DNA of 64,000 nucleotides from Rhizomys pruinosus (GCA_009823505.1 VZQC01006699.1:1310973-1374972); one strand, 5' to 3'. Shown: positions 23,401-30,422, numbered from the stretch's first letter. Notes: generated from the sequence alone by a model not told the origin. A program made the numbers and translations.

Positions 23401-26400
23401 GAGAAGGGAGGGGATGAAAATCAAGAATTAGGAAGCTACATGTGGACCCTCCTTTTCCCTCACGTGCCCACAAAACTTTGTTTTATTGGCTTTATTACTT
23501 TACCTTTTTTTCCCACTTTTCTTCTGTTTTATTGTTTGGGTTGGGAGGGTGGTTAAGATGATGGTCTCATGAACCCCAGCCTGGTCTTGAACTTTTTATG
23601 TAGCCCAGGTTGTCCTTGAACTCCCAAAGCTCCTGCTTCCACCTCCTGAGTGTCGAGATTACAGGTATGTACTAACATGCCTGGCCTTTTCTAACTTAAA
23701 TCTTGATTTTTCTCCTTTTCCACTAATCACTTCATCTTACTCTGCATTCTTTTCCTTGTTTATCATTGTCTCAATAAAGAATTAAAGAGCAGCTGTGTAT
23801 ATAAATCAGTAGGAGAGTGTGCTTGCCTAGCATACACGAGGCCCTATCCTCCACCTGTCATCCCAAAATACATCCATCTAACATACTTAATAGAAATATT
23901 GGTGTTGCTCTTCAATTAAAAGAAAACACAAAGAAATCAATTAATTGATTTTATTTTTATGTCAGGTCAGTAACTATGAAAATAAACACATGTAACCTTT
24001 AAAAAAGATGAAAGCATAATTGTCAAACTGCTGAGAATAAGTGACTGTTAGTGCTTGGCCCTAAATGGGACATTTCTATCAATCCCACACCCACAAAGCT
24101 GAGGGGGAACACCACAGATGATGGTACAGAAAGCATGTGAGGGCTGGAGGAAGGGGAGGGTGCTGGGAATGCTGTCTTCTGGACAGGACACAGGCACTGG
24201 CCTCAGGAACTCACAGCAGTTATGGTTACCTGCACAAGATCAAGCCAGTCAACACTCCAGCATGGATGGGGGGGGGGCTTATTAGCTGAGGAGCTTTTGT
24301 CAATTAATGGCTCCTGGTAGAAAGGGAGTCATTTTTCTTCAGGGAAGGGGAGGCTGCTGGTATGTTGCCCAAGTTCAGGTGAATGATCCCACACTCATGC
24401 ACATGCAAGCAACACTAACTGGATTCAATGTGTAATTTAAAAGGGGGGGAGGGGCTGGAGATACCAGCTCAGTGGTTAAGAGCACTTGCTGCTCTGGAAG
24501 AGGACCCAGTTCCATTCCCAGCACCCACAAGGTGGCTAATGATCATCTGTAACTCCAGTTCCAGGGGAATCCAATGCCCTCTTCTGACCTTCGAAGGCAT
24601 TGCACAACTTGGCTGCACTTATATACCCATAGGCAATACACTCATACACATAAAATAAAATATTTTTAAAAAGAAAGAACAAGAGAGGACATAGAAATGA
24701 AAGGGAAAATATTAGAGGAGAATCCAGGGGAAGTAGCAGGAGGGGGATTTGGGGTGGAAATGTTCATGGTACATTGTGTGCATGTATGAAAAATTGTCAA
24801 TAAAAATATTTTAAAACAATATTTATATAGGTGGTAGTCTCAAACACAAAGACCTTAAATATAGAATAACACTGGTCAACAACAAAAAGAGGATGAGATA
24901 GAAGAATACTTTAAAAGTATAAATTAATAGTGTTTATGTTCTAAGAATGTTTAAACAAAATAAGCAGAATTATTTTACCAGTAACGTGTAGCCCAATAAG
25001 GTAGAGAGTATAGTATATTTCTCTTATCTTCTATAGGGTGTACTAATAGGCCAGTCCACCAAAGTAAGTTCTAGTGACTTGCTGTGAATGTCTATATGAA
25101 GACACTAGATGACCAACATATCTGTTTCTTTTTTTTTAATTTTTTTAAATTTATTTTGGTATGTGTATGAATGTACTGTCTGCATGCAGGTCTGTGCACC
25201 CATGTCGTGCAACGCCGCGGAGGTCAGAAGAGGGTGTCAGATTCCCCTGGAACTAGAGTTCTCCTGGAACTGGAGTTTCAGACGGCTCTCGGCCGCCATG
25301 TGGGTGCTGGGGATCGAACCCGGGTCCTCTGCAAGAGTGGTCGGCGCTCTTAACCGCTAGGCTATCTCTCCAGCCCCCATATCTGTTTCATAAGTCAAAT
25401 TGCCTCCAACAGATGAGGAAATGTTTTAAATAATATTTATGGTCAGTTATTTCCTTTCATAAGCTATATCTCATGCTTTTACCCCAATATTATATAATCA
25501 ATATGCAATATTTTACACCAAGGGGAGAATTGAGTCAAATCTTCCAAATAATTCACCCATTTCCTCCCAAAGCCAAAATATTACTGATTTTCTTGATATT
25601 TCAAGTGAAAATGTTTTAGTCTGGTGACTCATCTGGAAAGTTACTTCAATTCTCCTTTCACTGGGTATATAAGCATATAAGTCTATAGACAAACTACAGC
25701 CATATGACAAAACTAATGGTCCACCAAAGATTTAGTTGAAAACTTGGGAAAACATTTGAGCTTCTCCATTGTATTCTAAATTTTATCTTTAAAAAAAAAT
25801 AGCCACATAAGCTGGGCGTGGTGGCGCATGCCTTTAATTCCAGCACTTGGGAGGCAGAGGCAGATGGATCTCTGTGAGTTCAAAGCCAGCATGGTCCACA
25901 TAGTGAGTTCCAGGCCAGCTGGGAGTACAGGGAGACCCTGTCTAAAAAAGACCAATAATAATAATAATAATAATAACCACATAACTTCATCATTGCTTTA
26001 ATAATGACAAGCCACGATTCCCAAAATATAACTGGAAAATTTTAAGTTACTTGCAATACTTTCACTAATTTCTGGTTATTGTACTATAGAATAAGCCAAT
26101 AACCAATGTTATCCTAAATAATTGCCCTTCTTCCTGACAAAACAATCCACATTAATTATAAGTCTAATTTCACTGTGATGTTCATTGTATATGCAACAGG
26201 AGAGCAGCTGCATGTTAGCTGGTGCTGTTTACATATTCAACCAGCTAACAATACACTGCCAACCCATCACACACAGGTAATCAATGTGCTCCATTAACCA
26301 GAAGCAAGTGGCAGGGTAGATGTGGCTATCGACTTGACCTAAGGCGGCCAGCTAAAACAACACACTACCTGACTTAAGTCATTGTTGCTTTTTCATAGCC

Positions 26401-28382
26401 CACCCAGTCACAGCTAAGTTTGGAATATGAAACACTGTGCAACAACTGTCCGTGCTTGTAGGACTGCCACAGCATGTGTGTAGTCCTTAGAGGACAAATT
26501 AAGCAGTTACCTTTCACCATGTGGGCTCCAGGGATCAAACTGAAGTCTACAAGCTTAATGGCTATAGCAAGTACTGGTATTCACTGCTGAGCCATCTCGC
26601 CAACCCCAGAACATTCATCTTAACAGTTACATTGAAAATTTATAGGCAAAAGTTGTTTCTCAAAAACAACAACAACAACAAAAAAAAACTACAAGAGCTA
26701 ACAGGGCTTGGTGGTGCATGCCTTCAATCCCAGCTCTCAGGAGGCAGGGATAGGCAGATCTCTGAGTTCAAGGCCAGCCTGGTCTACATAGTGAGTTCCT
26801 GGCCAGCTGAGGCTACAGGGAGACCCTATCTCAAAAAAAATACAAGAAATAAAATCAATATCCACATGTCATAAACATTTTAAAAACACTGAAGAACTCG
26901 GAAATTTTATACTTAGGTTTTCCAAATTATAAGCTTGAATAAAGAAGATACGTTTTGCAGTAAAAATGAATTAACAAAAGTTTGTTTGGGGCAACAAAAT
27001 ATCTAGAAGTTGTGGTAATAAACTGGGCAGGAGAAGTAACTTCAGCAACAGGATGTTAGATCAACATTAAAAGTGTTTAATGACTGTAAAGGCTTAAATG
27101 TCATTAGTTTTTTTCCATTACAGCTGATATTAAGTCAGTTCATTTTGTTTGGGGACAGAGGAAAGAGTTGTTTGGGGTTATATTTTGTGTTTTTGACACA
27201 GGGTCTCCCTGTAAACCCTAGCTGGCCTGGAACTTGCTATGCAGACCAGGCTGGTCTTGATCTCACAGAGATTCACCTGCCTCTGGCTCCCAAGTGCTGC
27301 AAGTCACTGCATTCTGAAAATTCAGCTATGGCTCAATTTTTAGTGTCATCACTTGAGTATAAAAAAAATCTATACATTTTCTAGGAAAAATATTTAAAAC
27401 ATATTGTTTGAACTAAGAATCTGTAAACTTAAAAGGTGAGCTTAAAGAAAAGTGTGGTAAATGCTGATGGTGATACGCAAATCATGAGGCTTGTTTATGT
27501 GCAGAGAAATGCTAAATTTGTTTTGTCTTTATTCTGGTTAAAAACGAAACTACAAACCTTTGAGTCAGTCAGGTCTTTCCAGGTGGACATTTCACTGGAT
27601 CCACCGTTGGTGAGGTAAGAGCTTTGGGGACACCTCTTCTCATTGTCCAGGAGATGGCGCCATTTCCATTTCTTTGCATGCTTCTGAATGCGGCAGAGTG
27701 GCGTGCAACCAGCCACTGTCTGGATGAAATTCTAACAGCCAGCTAGCAATGCACTGCCTACCTGACACACCCAAGCTTCATTCTCCGCTGTTGACCCGGA
27801 AACTAGAAGTCGCCATCCAGGTATGACTACAGTTTTTCAGAATCCGTTTCTTGAATTTCTTTAGTATGAAATGAGATTCTGTACTTAAATAGATATATTT
27901 TTTTTCTCATGTCTCAGACCCCCCAGAAAAATGCCTTCTTTCTTTAGCAACAATTACGTTTGCTCAAGATCAGACAGAAGATAGTGAAAGCAAGCCCGGA
28001 CACTCACCCCAGGGGAACCTCGACTTCTCTGCTGCCTCAAGTCTTTGGCGAGCACTCGCATGACGTTCTCCTTTGAAAACAGATAACACACGGAGAGAGA
28101 AATGATAATCATTAGGAATCATTAGAAAAATCGTGACGGACGATGTGGAATTTTTCTAGATCCTGAGCTTTGTCAAACCACAGTCACTTTTTCTAAAGCA
28201 ATCAGGCACCCCCAGAATACAAACATCATTCAACTCAAAATTAAGACCAGGTTGTAGAATCTTGCAACAATTCTTGGTCCTAAACGGCTTTCTGCAAGCA
28301 GCCCCTTGAGACAACTCACCCACAGCACCTCTTCCTCCGTCCGGATCCTGCGCGCCGCAGTGCGCTCCAGTTTCCACTCCAT
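3623..28382 (-). CDS. Cdc20b: CDC20B, 5' part (exons 1-3; rest off left edge)
   Basis: Cell division cycle 20 homolog B belongs to the CDC20/FZR1 WD-repeat family and is expressed in multiciliated cells. Only the N-terminal, pre-WD40 part is in the window. Exon 1 encodes [19 protein letters not shown].., exon 2 [16 protein letters not shown].., and exon 3 a segment containing [14 protein letters not shown] [10 protein letters not shown]. These match the human protein's start as I recall it. Coding spans are 28382-28320 (21 codons), 28070-28008 (21 codons) and 3833-3623 (70 codons plus 1 nt). All have AG acceptors and GTGAGT donors, and the phases are consistent (0, 0, then 1). No stop or frameshift interrupts the visible 337 nt. 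Intron 2 (28007-3834) carries the miR-449 cluster on the same strand and GPX8 on the opposite strand, as in human. The WD40 propeller exons are not in the window. Confidence 0.93.
3834..5105. other. CDC20B intron 2, distal part
   Basis: No gene, SINE or simple repeat is recognised. Around 4740-5000 the text resembles ancient LTR-type repeat sequence, but I could not support a family. Confidence 0.4.
5106..5265. repeat. 80-bp near-perfect tandem duplication
   Basis: The unit starting atccatgttgggttag at 5106 recurs at 5186 with one visible mismatch (ttca/ttta). It lies in the edge of a diverged MIR copy. Confidence 0.93.
5145..5385 (-). mobile_element. MIR SINE, diverged
   Basis: Reverse-strand MIR features include 'ggagttaagtcatttaagcaaagatgcagagctaagtagtgg..ggattcaa', which matches the conserved MIR core in order. 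The copy is enlarged by the 80-bp tandem duplication. Confidence 0.6.
5791..6026 (-). mobile_element. B2 SINE, long variant
   Basis: Full-length B2 on the minus strand. It carries the internal duplication ggaactggagtt-ctcc-tggaattggagtt that marks a subset of B2 copies in this window. Confidence 0.93.
6027..6521. other. Intronic, no feature recognised
   Basis: A plus-strand open frame at 6049-6441 has no recognisable domain and starts at the edge of a B2. I treat it as chance. Confidence 0.5.
6522..6738 (+). mobile_element. B2 SINE, old
   Basis: Head 'agagatggctcagcatttaag', promoter-box remnants and tail 'aataaataaaaataag'. Diverged. Confidence 0.8.
6739..6946 (-). mobile_element. B2 SINE
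   Basis: Reverse-strand B2 abutting the preceding plus-strand B2 tail to tail. Its head is truncated at 'cttaactgc'. Confidence 0.82.
7435..7592 (+). repeat. (GAAA)n microsatellite
   Basis: About 155 bp of AAAG tetranucleotide with a few interruptions. The lysine- or serine-rich open frames across it have no coding meaning. Confidence 0.97.
7878..8020 (-). mobile_element. B1 SINE
   Basis: Reverse-strand, near full-length, with a poly-T tail at 7869-7877. Confidence 0.93.
8285..8389 (+). mobile_element. B1 SINE, 5' truncated
   Basis: Begins within the body (gggaggcagaagcaggcgga) and ends 'ctccaaaagacc'. Confidence 0.88.
8398..8453. repeat. (TA)n hairpin
   Basis: TTGACTATATA... mirrored by ...TATATAGTCAA. 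The tract is almost entirely self-complementary. Confidence 0.9.
8953..9141 (+). mobile_element. B3 SINE
   Basis: Diagnostic order: 'ggctcatcgggtcaagatgcttgccaccaagcctgacgacctgagttc' followed by the CA-rich tail. Confidence 0.8.
9410..9537 (-). mobile_element. B1 SINE with internal deletion
   Basis: A long poly-T (9410-9432) is followed by reverse-strand B1 lacking about 30 bp of the usual 'ccagctgtcctggaactcactctg' block. Confidence 0.9.
9545..9648 (-). mobile_element. B2 SINE head fragment
   Basis: 'ggttcttagccaccatgtgg..ccatctctctagcccc', with a small internal duplication (gatgccgtggatgcc). Confidence 0.85.
9749..9825. repeat. (TA)n-rich tract
   Basis: Alternating TA with single interruptions. 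Confidence 0.9.
10001..10460 (+). mobile_element. B3-like SINE, split by a B2
   Basis: The head at 10001-10076 and the tail at 10361-10460 flank the inserted B2. The two halves read as one diverged tRNA-derived SINE ending in a CA-rich tail. Confidence 0.6.
10093..10344 (+). mobile_element. B2 SINE with 16-bp target-site duplication
   Basis: Full-length long-variant B2 flanked by aaaagtgaagagaacc at 10077-10092 and 10345-10360. It inserted into the older B3-like element. Confidence 0.95.
10482..10885 (+). mobile_element. B2 SINE interrupted by a B1
   Basis: The B2 body is at 10482-10710. Its tail resumes after a reverse-strand B1. The pair is flanked by ttttaaaagataaaaagttc on both sides, so the B1 landed in the B2 tail. 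Confidence 0.88.
10711..10868 (-). mobile_element. B1 SINE
   Basis: Poly-T start followed by a full reverse-strand B1 body. Inserted in the B2 tail, with imperfect flanks aaggataata / aagaataaca. Confidence 0.93.
11131..11352 (-). mobile_element. B2 SINE, short variant
   Basis: Full reverse-strand B2 without the internal duplication of the long variant. Confidence 0.93.
11590..11759 (-). mobile_element. B1 SINE with pyrimidine-rich insertion
   Basis: Diverged reverse-strand B1. Between its 'ctctgcctt' block and its 'cagtgctgggattaaag' block lies an extra C-rich stretch (about 11678-11740) absent from other copies. Confidence 0.75.
11760..12445. other. Intronic, no feature recognised
   Basis: AT-rich, with a short C-run near 12051. 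No gene or repeat family identified. Confidence 0.5.
12446..12638 (+). mobile_element. B3 SINE
   Basis: 'gcacttgccagcaagcctgtcaacctgagc' core and a poly-A tail. A short (CTGC)n run follows at 12712-12731. Confidence 0.75.
13200..13300 (-). mobile_element. Possible MIR remnant
   Basis: 'gccagagaggttgagtaacc..gtgcagggacttgaac' follows the order of the reverse MIR core. Weak. The rest of 12732-13470 shows nothing else. Confidence 0.4.
13471..13575 (-). mobile_element. Diverged B1-like SINE
   Basis: 'gtgagacagggtctctttgtg..gtccaggctggcc..' is followed by a degraded body. Confidence 0.65.
14122..14278 (+). mobile_element. B1 SINE with 11-bp target-site duplication
   Basis: Full plus-strand B1 flanked by ttgctttatta at 14111-14121 and 14279-14289. 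Confidence 0.92.
14460..14486. repeat. (GT)n microsatellite
   Basis: About 13 GT units. Confidence 0.95.
14510..14729 (-). mobile_element. B2 SINE, short variant
   Basis: Full reverse-strand B2 ending 'ccatctctccagcc'. Confidence 0.92.
14798..15049 (+). repeat. 51-bp minisatellite, five units, upstream of GPX8
   Basis: Units start at 14798, 14849, 14900, 14951 and 15002. Each begins ctatccc(a/g)ggctatacattc. The period is exactly 51 nt, so each unit is 17 codons and the plus strand stays open across the array (unit [17 protein letters not shown]). Units 1 and 5 share ccggg and units 1, 2 and 5 share gtgttat, while units 3 and 4 carry gtattct. That pattern suggests a recent internal expansion. 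No spacers are present. Confidence 0.95.
15420..15601 (+). promoter_or_regulatory. GPX8 upstream / 5' UTR region
   Basis: The stretch directly 5' of the GPX8 start codon has slightly raised CpG (ttccggtttgccgttaaactcggcggg) but no CpG island or clear TATA box. The transcription start cannot be placed from sequence alone. Confidence 0.4.
15602..15805 (+). CDS. Gpx8: GPX8 exon 1 coding part
   Basis: 68 codons in phase 0: cytosolic tail, signal anchor and the beginning of the luminal domain, ending ..EKFKGK before a GTAAGT donor. Confidence 0.96.
15602..18915 (+). CDS. Gpx8: GPX8, glutathione peroxidase 8 (three coding exons)
   Basis: GPX8 is a type II ER-membrane thiol peroxidase that removes hydrogen peroxide produced by oxidative folding, working with PDI and ERO1 (known for the family). 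The spliced coding sequence is 204+262+164 nt, giving 209 residues, which equals the human length. The start [15 protein letters not shown] has a good Kozak context (atccaagATGG). One membrane segment spans about residues 18-40. The luminal GPX fold follows: NVASDC with the peroxidatic Cys at residue 79 (Cys, not selenocysteine), then AFPCNQFG with the catalytic Gln, and WNFWKYLV with the catalytic Trp-Asn. The C-terminus is KEDL, a KDEL-like retrieval signal. Splice sites are GTAAGT and GTAAAT donors with AG acceptors. The reading frame is intact, so a functional gene is likely. It lies antisense inside CDC20B intron 2. Confidence 0.97.
16280..16541 (+). CDS. Gpx8: GPX8 exon 2
   Basis: Follows a pyrimidine-rich tract and an AG at 16278-16279. 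It carries the catalytic Cys79 and the PCNQFG motif, and ends one base into a codon before GTAAAT. Confidence 0.95.
16728..16952 (-). mobile_element. B2 SINE in GPX8 intron 2
   Basis: Reverse-strand short-variant B2 preceded by an (ATT)n stretch at 16721-16740. Confidence 0.92.
17338..17506 (+). mobile_element. B1 SINE in GPX8 intron 2, with target-site duplication
   Basis: Full B1 with an (AAAAT)n tail. The flanks aaagtatgcctaacac / aaagtatgcctaatac differ at one base. Confidence 0.93.
17730..17920 (+). mobile_element. MIR SINE, fairly complete
   Basis: 'cagtcctggctctgccactcac', 'ctcatctgaaaaatggtgataatac', 'aggaagattaaa' and 'catagtaaagac' occur in the MIR order. Confidence 0.85.
18198..18350 (+). 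mobile_element. Old B1/B4-type SINE
   Basis: 'agctggacgtggtggcatg..cctataatcccagtac..gcctgggctata' resembles diverged B4/RSINE-type copies. The subfamily is uncertain. Confidence 0.65.
18384..18487 (+). mobile_element. Old B1/B4-type SINE fragment
   Basis: 'ggccctggtggtactcgcctg..aggctgagtcaggaggatcac..ggctatatagcga', similar in style to the copy just upstream. Confidence 0.6.
18752..18915 (+). CDS. Gpx8: GPX8 exon 3 coding part
   Basis: The AG acceptor is at 18750-18751. The first two bases complete the split Asp codon. It encodes [15 protein letters not shown].. to ..LKKKEDL and ends with TGA at 18913-18915. Confidence 0.96.
18916..19275 (+). terminator. Gpx8: GPX8 3' UTR with candidate poly(A) signals
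   Basis: AATAAA hexamers occur at 19195-19200 and 19254-19259. A further one near 19460 could give a longer form. Which is used cannot be told here. Confidence 0.6.
19764..20187 (+). mobile_element. Chimeric SINE retroinsertion: B2 head, B1 head, unique DNA, B1
   Basis: From left to right: a B2 5' end (19764-19861), about 30 bp of B1 head, about 140 bp that is not SINE, a full B1 (20036-20170) and an A-rich tail. The whole unit is flanked by aatgcaacct on both sides, which suggests a single target-primed insertion. The part 19895-20187 is the reverse complement, with scattered changes, of 20786-21082. Confidence 0.8.
20428..20740 (+). other. ORF-like unidentified segment
   Basis: The plus strand encodes 66 codons ([18 protein letters not shown]..), and the message seems to continue in the +1 frame as ..[15 protein letters not shown].. 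Composition is protein-like, with no SINE content. It could be a retrocopy or exon remnant, but I do not recognise a parent and see no poly-A tail. It sits between the two arms of the inverted repeat. Confidence 0.3.
20786..21082 (-). mobile_element. B1 SINE plus 5' flank, source arm of the inverted repeat
   Basis: Reverse-strand B1 at 20787-20937, followed by about 145 bp of its own 5' flank that recurs inverted at 19895-20035 (for example 'ggcctatttattatcaat'). Confidence 0.88.
21083..22439. other. Intronic, no feature recognised
   Basis: A 169-codon minus-strand open frame (21601-21092) lacks any recognisable domain. Nothing else in this stretch is supported. Confidence 0.5.
22440..23012 (+). 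mobile_element. L1 3' end, 5' truncated
   Basis: The same sequence occurs at 47567-48045 and in part at 59477-59665. It has a G-rich polypurine stretch (22905-22940), then 'cctgaactgaattgg', AATAAA and poly-A, as expected for a rodent L1 3' UTR. The exact subfamily is unknown. Confidence 0.7.
23041..23164 (+). mobile_element. B1 SINE with target-site duplication
   Basis: B1 with a shortened 3' end, flanked by aagactgctctg on each side. Confidence 0.88.
23560..23687 (-). mobile_element. Diverged B1-like SINE
   Basis: 'cccagcctggtcttgaac..gagattacaggtatgtac..catgcctggcc'. Old copy. Confidence 0.65.
23790..23870 (+). mobile_element. ID SINE
   Basis: 'tcagtaggagagtgtgcttgcctagcatacacgaggccct' follows the tRNA-Ala-derived ID order. 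Confidence 0.7.
24451..24675 (+). mobile_element. B2 SINE, short variant
   Basis: Full length, with an AAAATATTTTT-rich tail. Confidence 0.9.
24680..24825 (+). mobile_element. L1 3' end fragment
   Basis: Purine-rich stretch, then 'atgtatgaaaaattgtcaataaaaat', typical of a rodent L1 terminus. Confidence 0.65.
25128..25377 (-). mobile_element. B2 SINE, long variant, with target-site duplication
   Basis: Young-looking reverse-strand B2 with the internal duplication. Flanked by catatctgtttc (25116-25127 and from 25378). Confidence 0.95.
25811..25975 (+). mobile_element. B1 SINE with target-site duplication
   Basis: Full B1 with an (AAT)n tail, flanked by a(g)ccacataa on both sides. Confidence 0.93.
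26186..26276 (-). ncRNA. Mir449a: mir-449a precursor
   Basis: Conserved microRNA of the miR-34/449 family that promotes multiciliogenesis and cell-cycle exit (known). The mature 5p sequence at 26261-26240 agrees at all 22 positions with the miR-449a I know, including seed GGCAGUG. The 3p arm (CAGCACCAGCTAACATGCAG) pairs across a short loop, and the precursor is 91 nt, as in human. It lies in CDC20B intron 2 on the host strand. Confidence 0.95.
26294..26384 (-). ncRNA. Mir449b: mir-449b locus, seed-damaged
   Basis: Located about 20 nt upstream of mir-449a in transcription order, the expected place. The loop side and 3p arm (CACATCTACCCTGCCACTTG) are well conserved. The 5p arm reads AGGTAGTGTGTTGTTTTAGC where other mammals have CAGGTAGGCAGTGTATTG..: four bases (GGCA) are missing before GTG, removing the GGCAGUG seed. 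An extra TT is also present before TAGCTGGC. It may be a decayed microRNA or one with a new seed (GGUAGUG). Confidence 0.85.
26490..26607 (-). mobile_element. B3/B2-like SINE fragment
   Basis: Reverse-strand head ending 'ctgagccatctcgccaacccc'. Confidence 0.65.
26699..26850 (+). mobile_element. B1 SINE
   Basis: Near full length, moderately diverged, with a poly-A tail. Confidence 0.9.
27190..27302 (-). mobile_element. B1 SINE, head missing
   Basis: Reverse-strand B1 that stops at 'cccaagtgctgcaag'. The next 380 bases (27303-27679) hold nothing recognised. Confidence 0.82.
27680..27775 (-). ncRNA. Mir449c: mir-449c precursor
   Basis: The mature 5p at 27759-27739 (AGGCAGTGCATTGCTAGCTG plus G) equals the mouse miR-449c I recall and keeps the GGCAGUG seed. 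The hairpin runs from CTTGGGTGTGTCAGG to GCATTCAGAAGC, the same borders as human. It is the first of the cluster to be transcribed, 232 nt downstream of CDC20B exon 2. Confidence 0.93.
28008..28070 (-). CDS. Cdc20b: CDC20B exon 2
   Basis: 63 nt, phase 0 on both sides ([21 protein letters not shown]). AG acceptor before 28070 and GTGAGT donor from 28007. Confidence 0.92.
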
Positions 28383-28860
28383 CTCCAGGCGACTTTGCAG
28401 TCCCTGGAATTTGACCTCTCCGGCTTCTGGTTTTCTCCCCAGAGTCTAAGCCCGACTTCAAGCCCACTGGTCAAAGCCCTACGGTCCCATCCTCTGAGAC
28501 CCGCATATTCACCGCCTCTCTGTGTACCCCGCTCCCACCGCTCCTGGAGCGGATTCCCTAGGGTACCCTTTAAAAAGCCCGCTGGGCGGCAATTGACGCG
28601 GGAATCCCCCCTCCGGCTTGTCATTGGTCAGCGCTTCTGTGACGTCAAGGCCGGGAGGGCTTCCCCGGGGCGGGCTGCAGGGATGCCCCCTCCCGGGTCC
28701 GCACTCCGCGCTCCGTCCCTCCTCCCAGCCGCGGCGGAGGCGCGCAAAGCAGCGCCAAGCTTCGCCGGGAACTGTGGCGGGCCTGGGCCCGGGCCCGCAG
28801 CCCAGTCTGCCACCACTGCGGGAGACAGAGGACTGGCGGGCCAAGAAGCGGGTTTGGGGA
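28290..28860 (-). promoter_or_regulatory. CpG-rich promoter of CDC20B / miR-449
   Basis: CpG density rises sharply here compared with the flanks. Upstream of the ATG there is an inverted CCAAT (ATTGG 28623-28627), a perfect CRE palindrome TGACGTCA (28640-28647) and an E2F-like GCGGGAA (28598-28604). E2F4/5 control of multiciliated-cell genes is known. Use of this particular site is inference. Confidence 0.75.
28320..28382 (-). CDS. Cdc20b: CDC20B exon 1 coding part
   Basis: ATG at 28382-28380, 21 codons ending ..RTEEEVLW, then a GTGAGT donor from 28319. The start agrees with the human N-terminus as I recall it. The intron to exon 2 is 249 bp. Confidence 0.93.
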
Positions 28861-30127
28861 GTTCACGGTCTTTCCGTTTTCAAGAACAAAACGTTTCAAC
28901 GGACTCTAATCCCTTCTCCTCCGCCAACCCACCCCACCTGTCAGGGATGGAGGGATACACGTATTCTCAGCCTTCTGCCGTTCGGTCCAGAGTGTGACAT
29001 ACGTTGGGGGGGGGGGGGGGGGACGTTCTCCAACGAACTCACCGTCTCTACTCAACTAAAAAAAAAAAAAAAAAAAAAGTGGAGGAATTTCTAGGCTGTG
29101 GAGAAGTGAAAGCATTCAATCCAATAAACTGCTCTAATCCATTTCGGGAAGTAGACAGGAACTTGGGAGCTAAAGGGGGCGAGGGAGGAGGGGTAGGGGT
29201 TGTGAGAGGGGCAAGAGCCAAGGACCTCATTAGGAATGAAGATCCTGCAAGACAGCTGAGCAGACAGGGGATGAAGGAGGTGATGGAGGCGCCTGGTGGG
29301 AAGCGACAAGAACCAGATGGGCTGCGCAACCTTGGCTGCCAAAGGAGGCGGGCTGTGCCATATGGCAGTAGGCTAAGCGGTGTGGGGGAAACCTCCTTTT
29401 GGTCTGGAAGCTGGCTTCTCCTTCCTCTGATACCCCACCCCAAGCTGACATCTGAGTTTGATACAATTTTCTGGGGAAAGGATTCTTAGATATCAGATAC
29501 TCAAAATGGGTCAGTGATTTAAACAAAACCCCACTAAAATCACTCAAATACTTTTAAAATTTCACTGTTTTTGAAACAAGAAATACTGGCACCCCAGAGT
29601 CCAATCTCGGGCCAGTTCCCCCGGATTCAATGAAATGTTGCACAAGGTAACTTAACCTTTAAGTGAGCTTTGCTGAAATGCTTGTATTAAAAAATCTGTC
29701 TTACCCACAAGAATTCTACTTCAGCCGCAGTGCTTTCAAAGGCACACTCATTCCAAGTTCCAGTAAATCCTTTCCGCAAACACTGAGACTAAAATAAAGT
29801 GGCCTGTCATTGTATGCGTCAGATGTATTGTTAATTTAAATGATAGGTTTTGCAAGTGTCAACTAAAATTAGCAATATATTGAAACACGAAATTATTTTT
29901 ATCTTCGATTTTAATATACTTTACATTTTTACCCATTTTGTAGGAACAAAGAAATTTGAAACAATGAGCCCATAGATGCATGTAAATTGGCACTTTTTTT
30001 CAGAATCTAAGGTCTTATAAGTACTAATGATGAATTTCCTTACAGTGCATCTATCTAATACATTTACAAATTAATTTTAGTCATTCATTCCACAGATCTA
30101 TACACAGCCTCAAAATGCCTTTTTCTT
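28861..30127. other. Upstream of CDC20B, no gene seen
   Basis: Poly-G at 29006-29022 and poly-A at 29059-29078. Open frames across the GC-rich part show no domain. Several reflect only base composition. Confidence 0.5.
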
Positions 30128-30193
30128 TCTTGTATGTAGCAGGTAAATACTAGCCAAATATCTTGTATGTAGCAGGTAAATACTAGCCAAATT
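30128..30193. repeat. 33-bp tandem duplication
   Basis: tcttgtatgtagcaggtaaa.. occurs at 30128 and 30161. Confidence 0.92.
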
Positions 30194-30216
30194 TCTTCCT
30201 TTAAAATGCTATTATG

Positions 30217-30367
30217 GCTGGGCATGGTGGTGCATGCCTTTAATCCTAGCACTTGGGAGGCAGAGGCAGGCGAGGCGGATCTTTGTGAGTTCAAGGCCAG
30301 CCTGGTCCATAATAGTGAGTTCCAGGACAGCTGGAGCTACAGGGAGACCCTGTCTCAAAAAGACCAA

Positions 30368-30420
<53 letters not shown>
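30217..30420 (+). mobile_element. B1 SINE with (AAAT)n tail and 14-bp target-site duplication
   Basis: Flanked by aaaatgctattatg (30203-30216 and 30421-30434). The tail has grown to about 14 AAAT units. An extra 'gaggc' sits in the body. Confidence 0.95.

Positions 30421-30422
<2 letters not shown>

Noticed and set aside
28395..29094. Long overlapping open frames on both strands around the CpG-rich region (up to 200 codons)
   Set aside because: They follow GC composition, overlap CDC20B exon 1 antisense, contain no known domain, and end in homopolymer runs.
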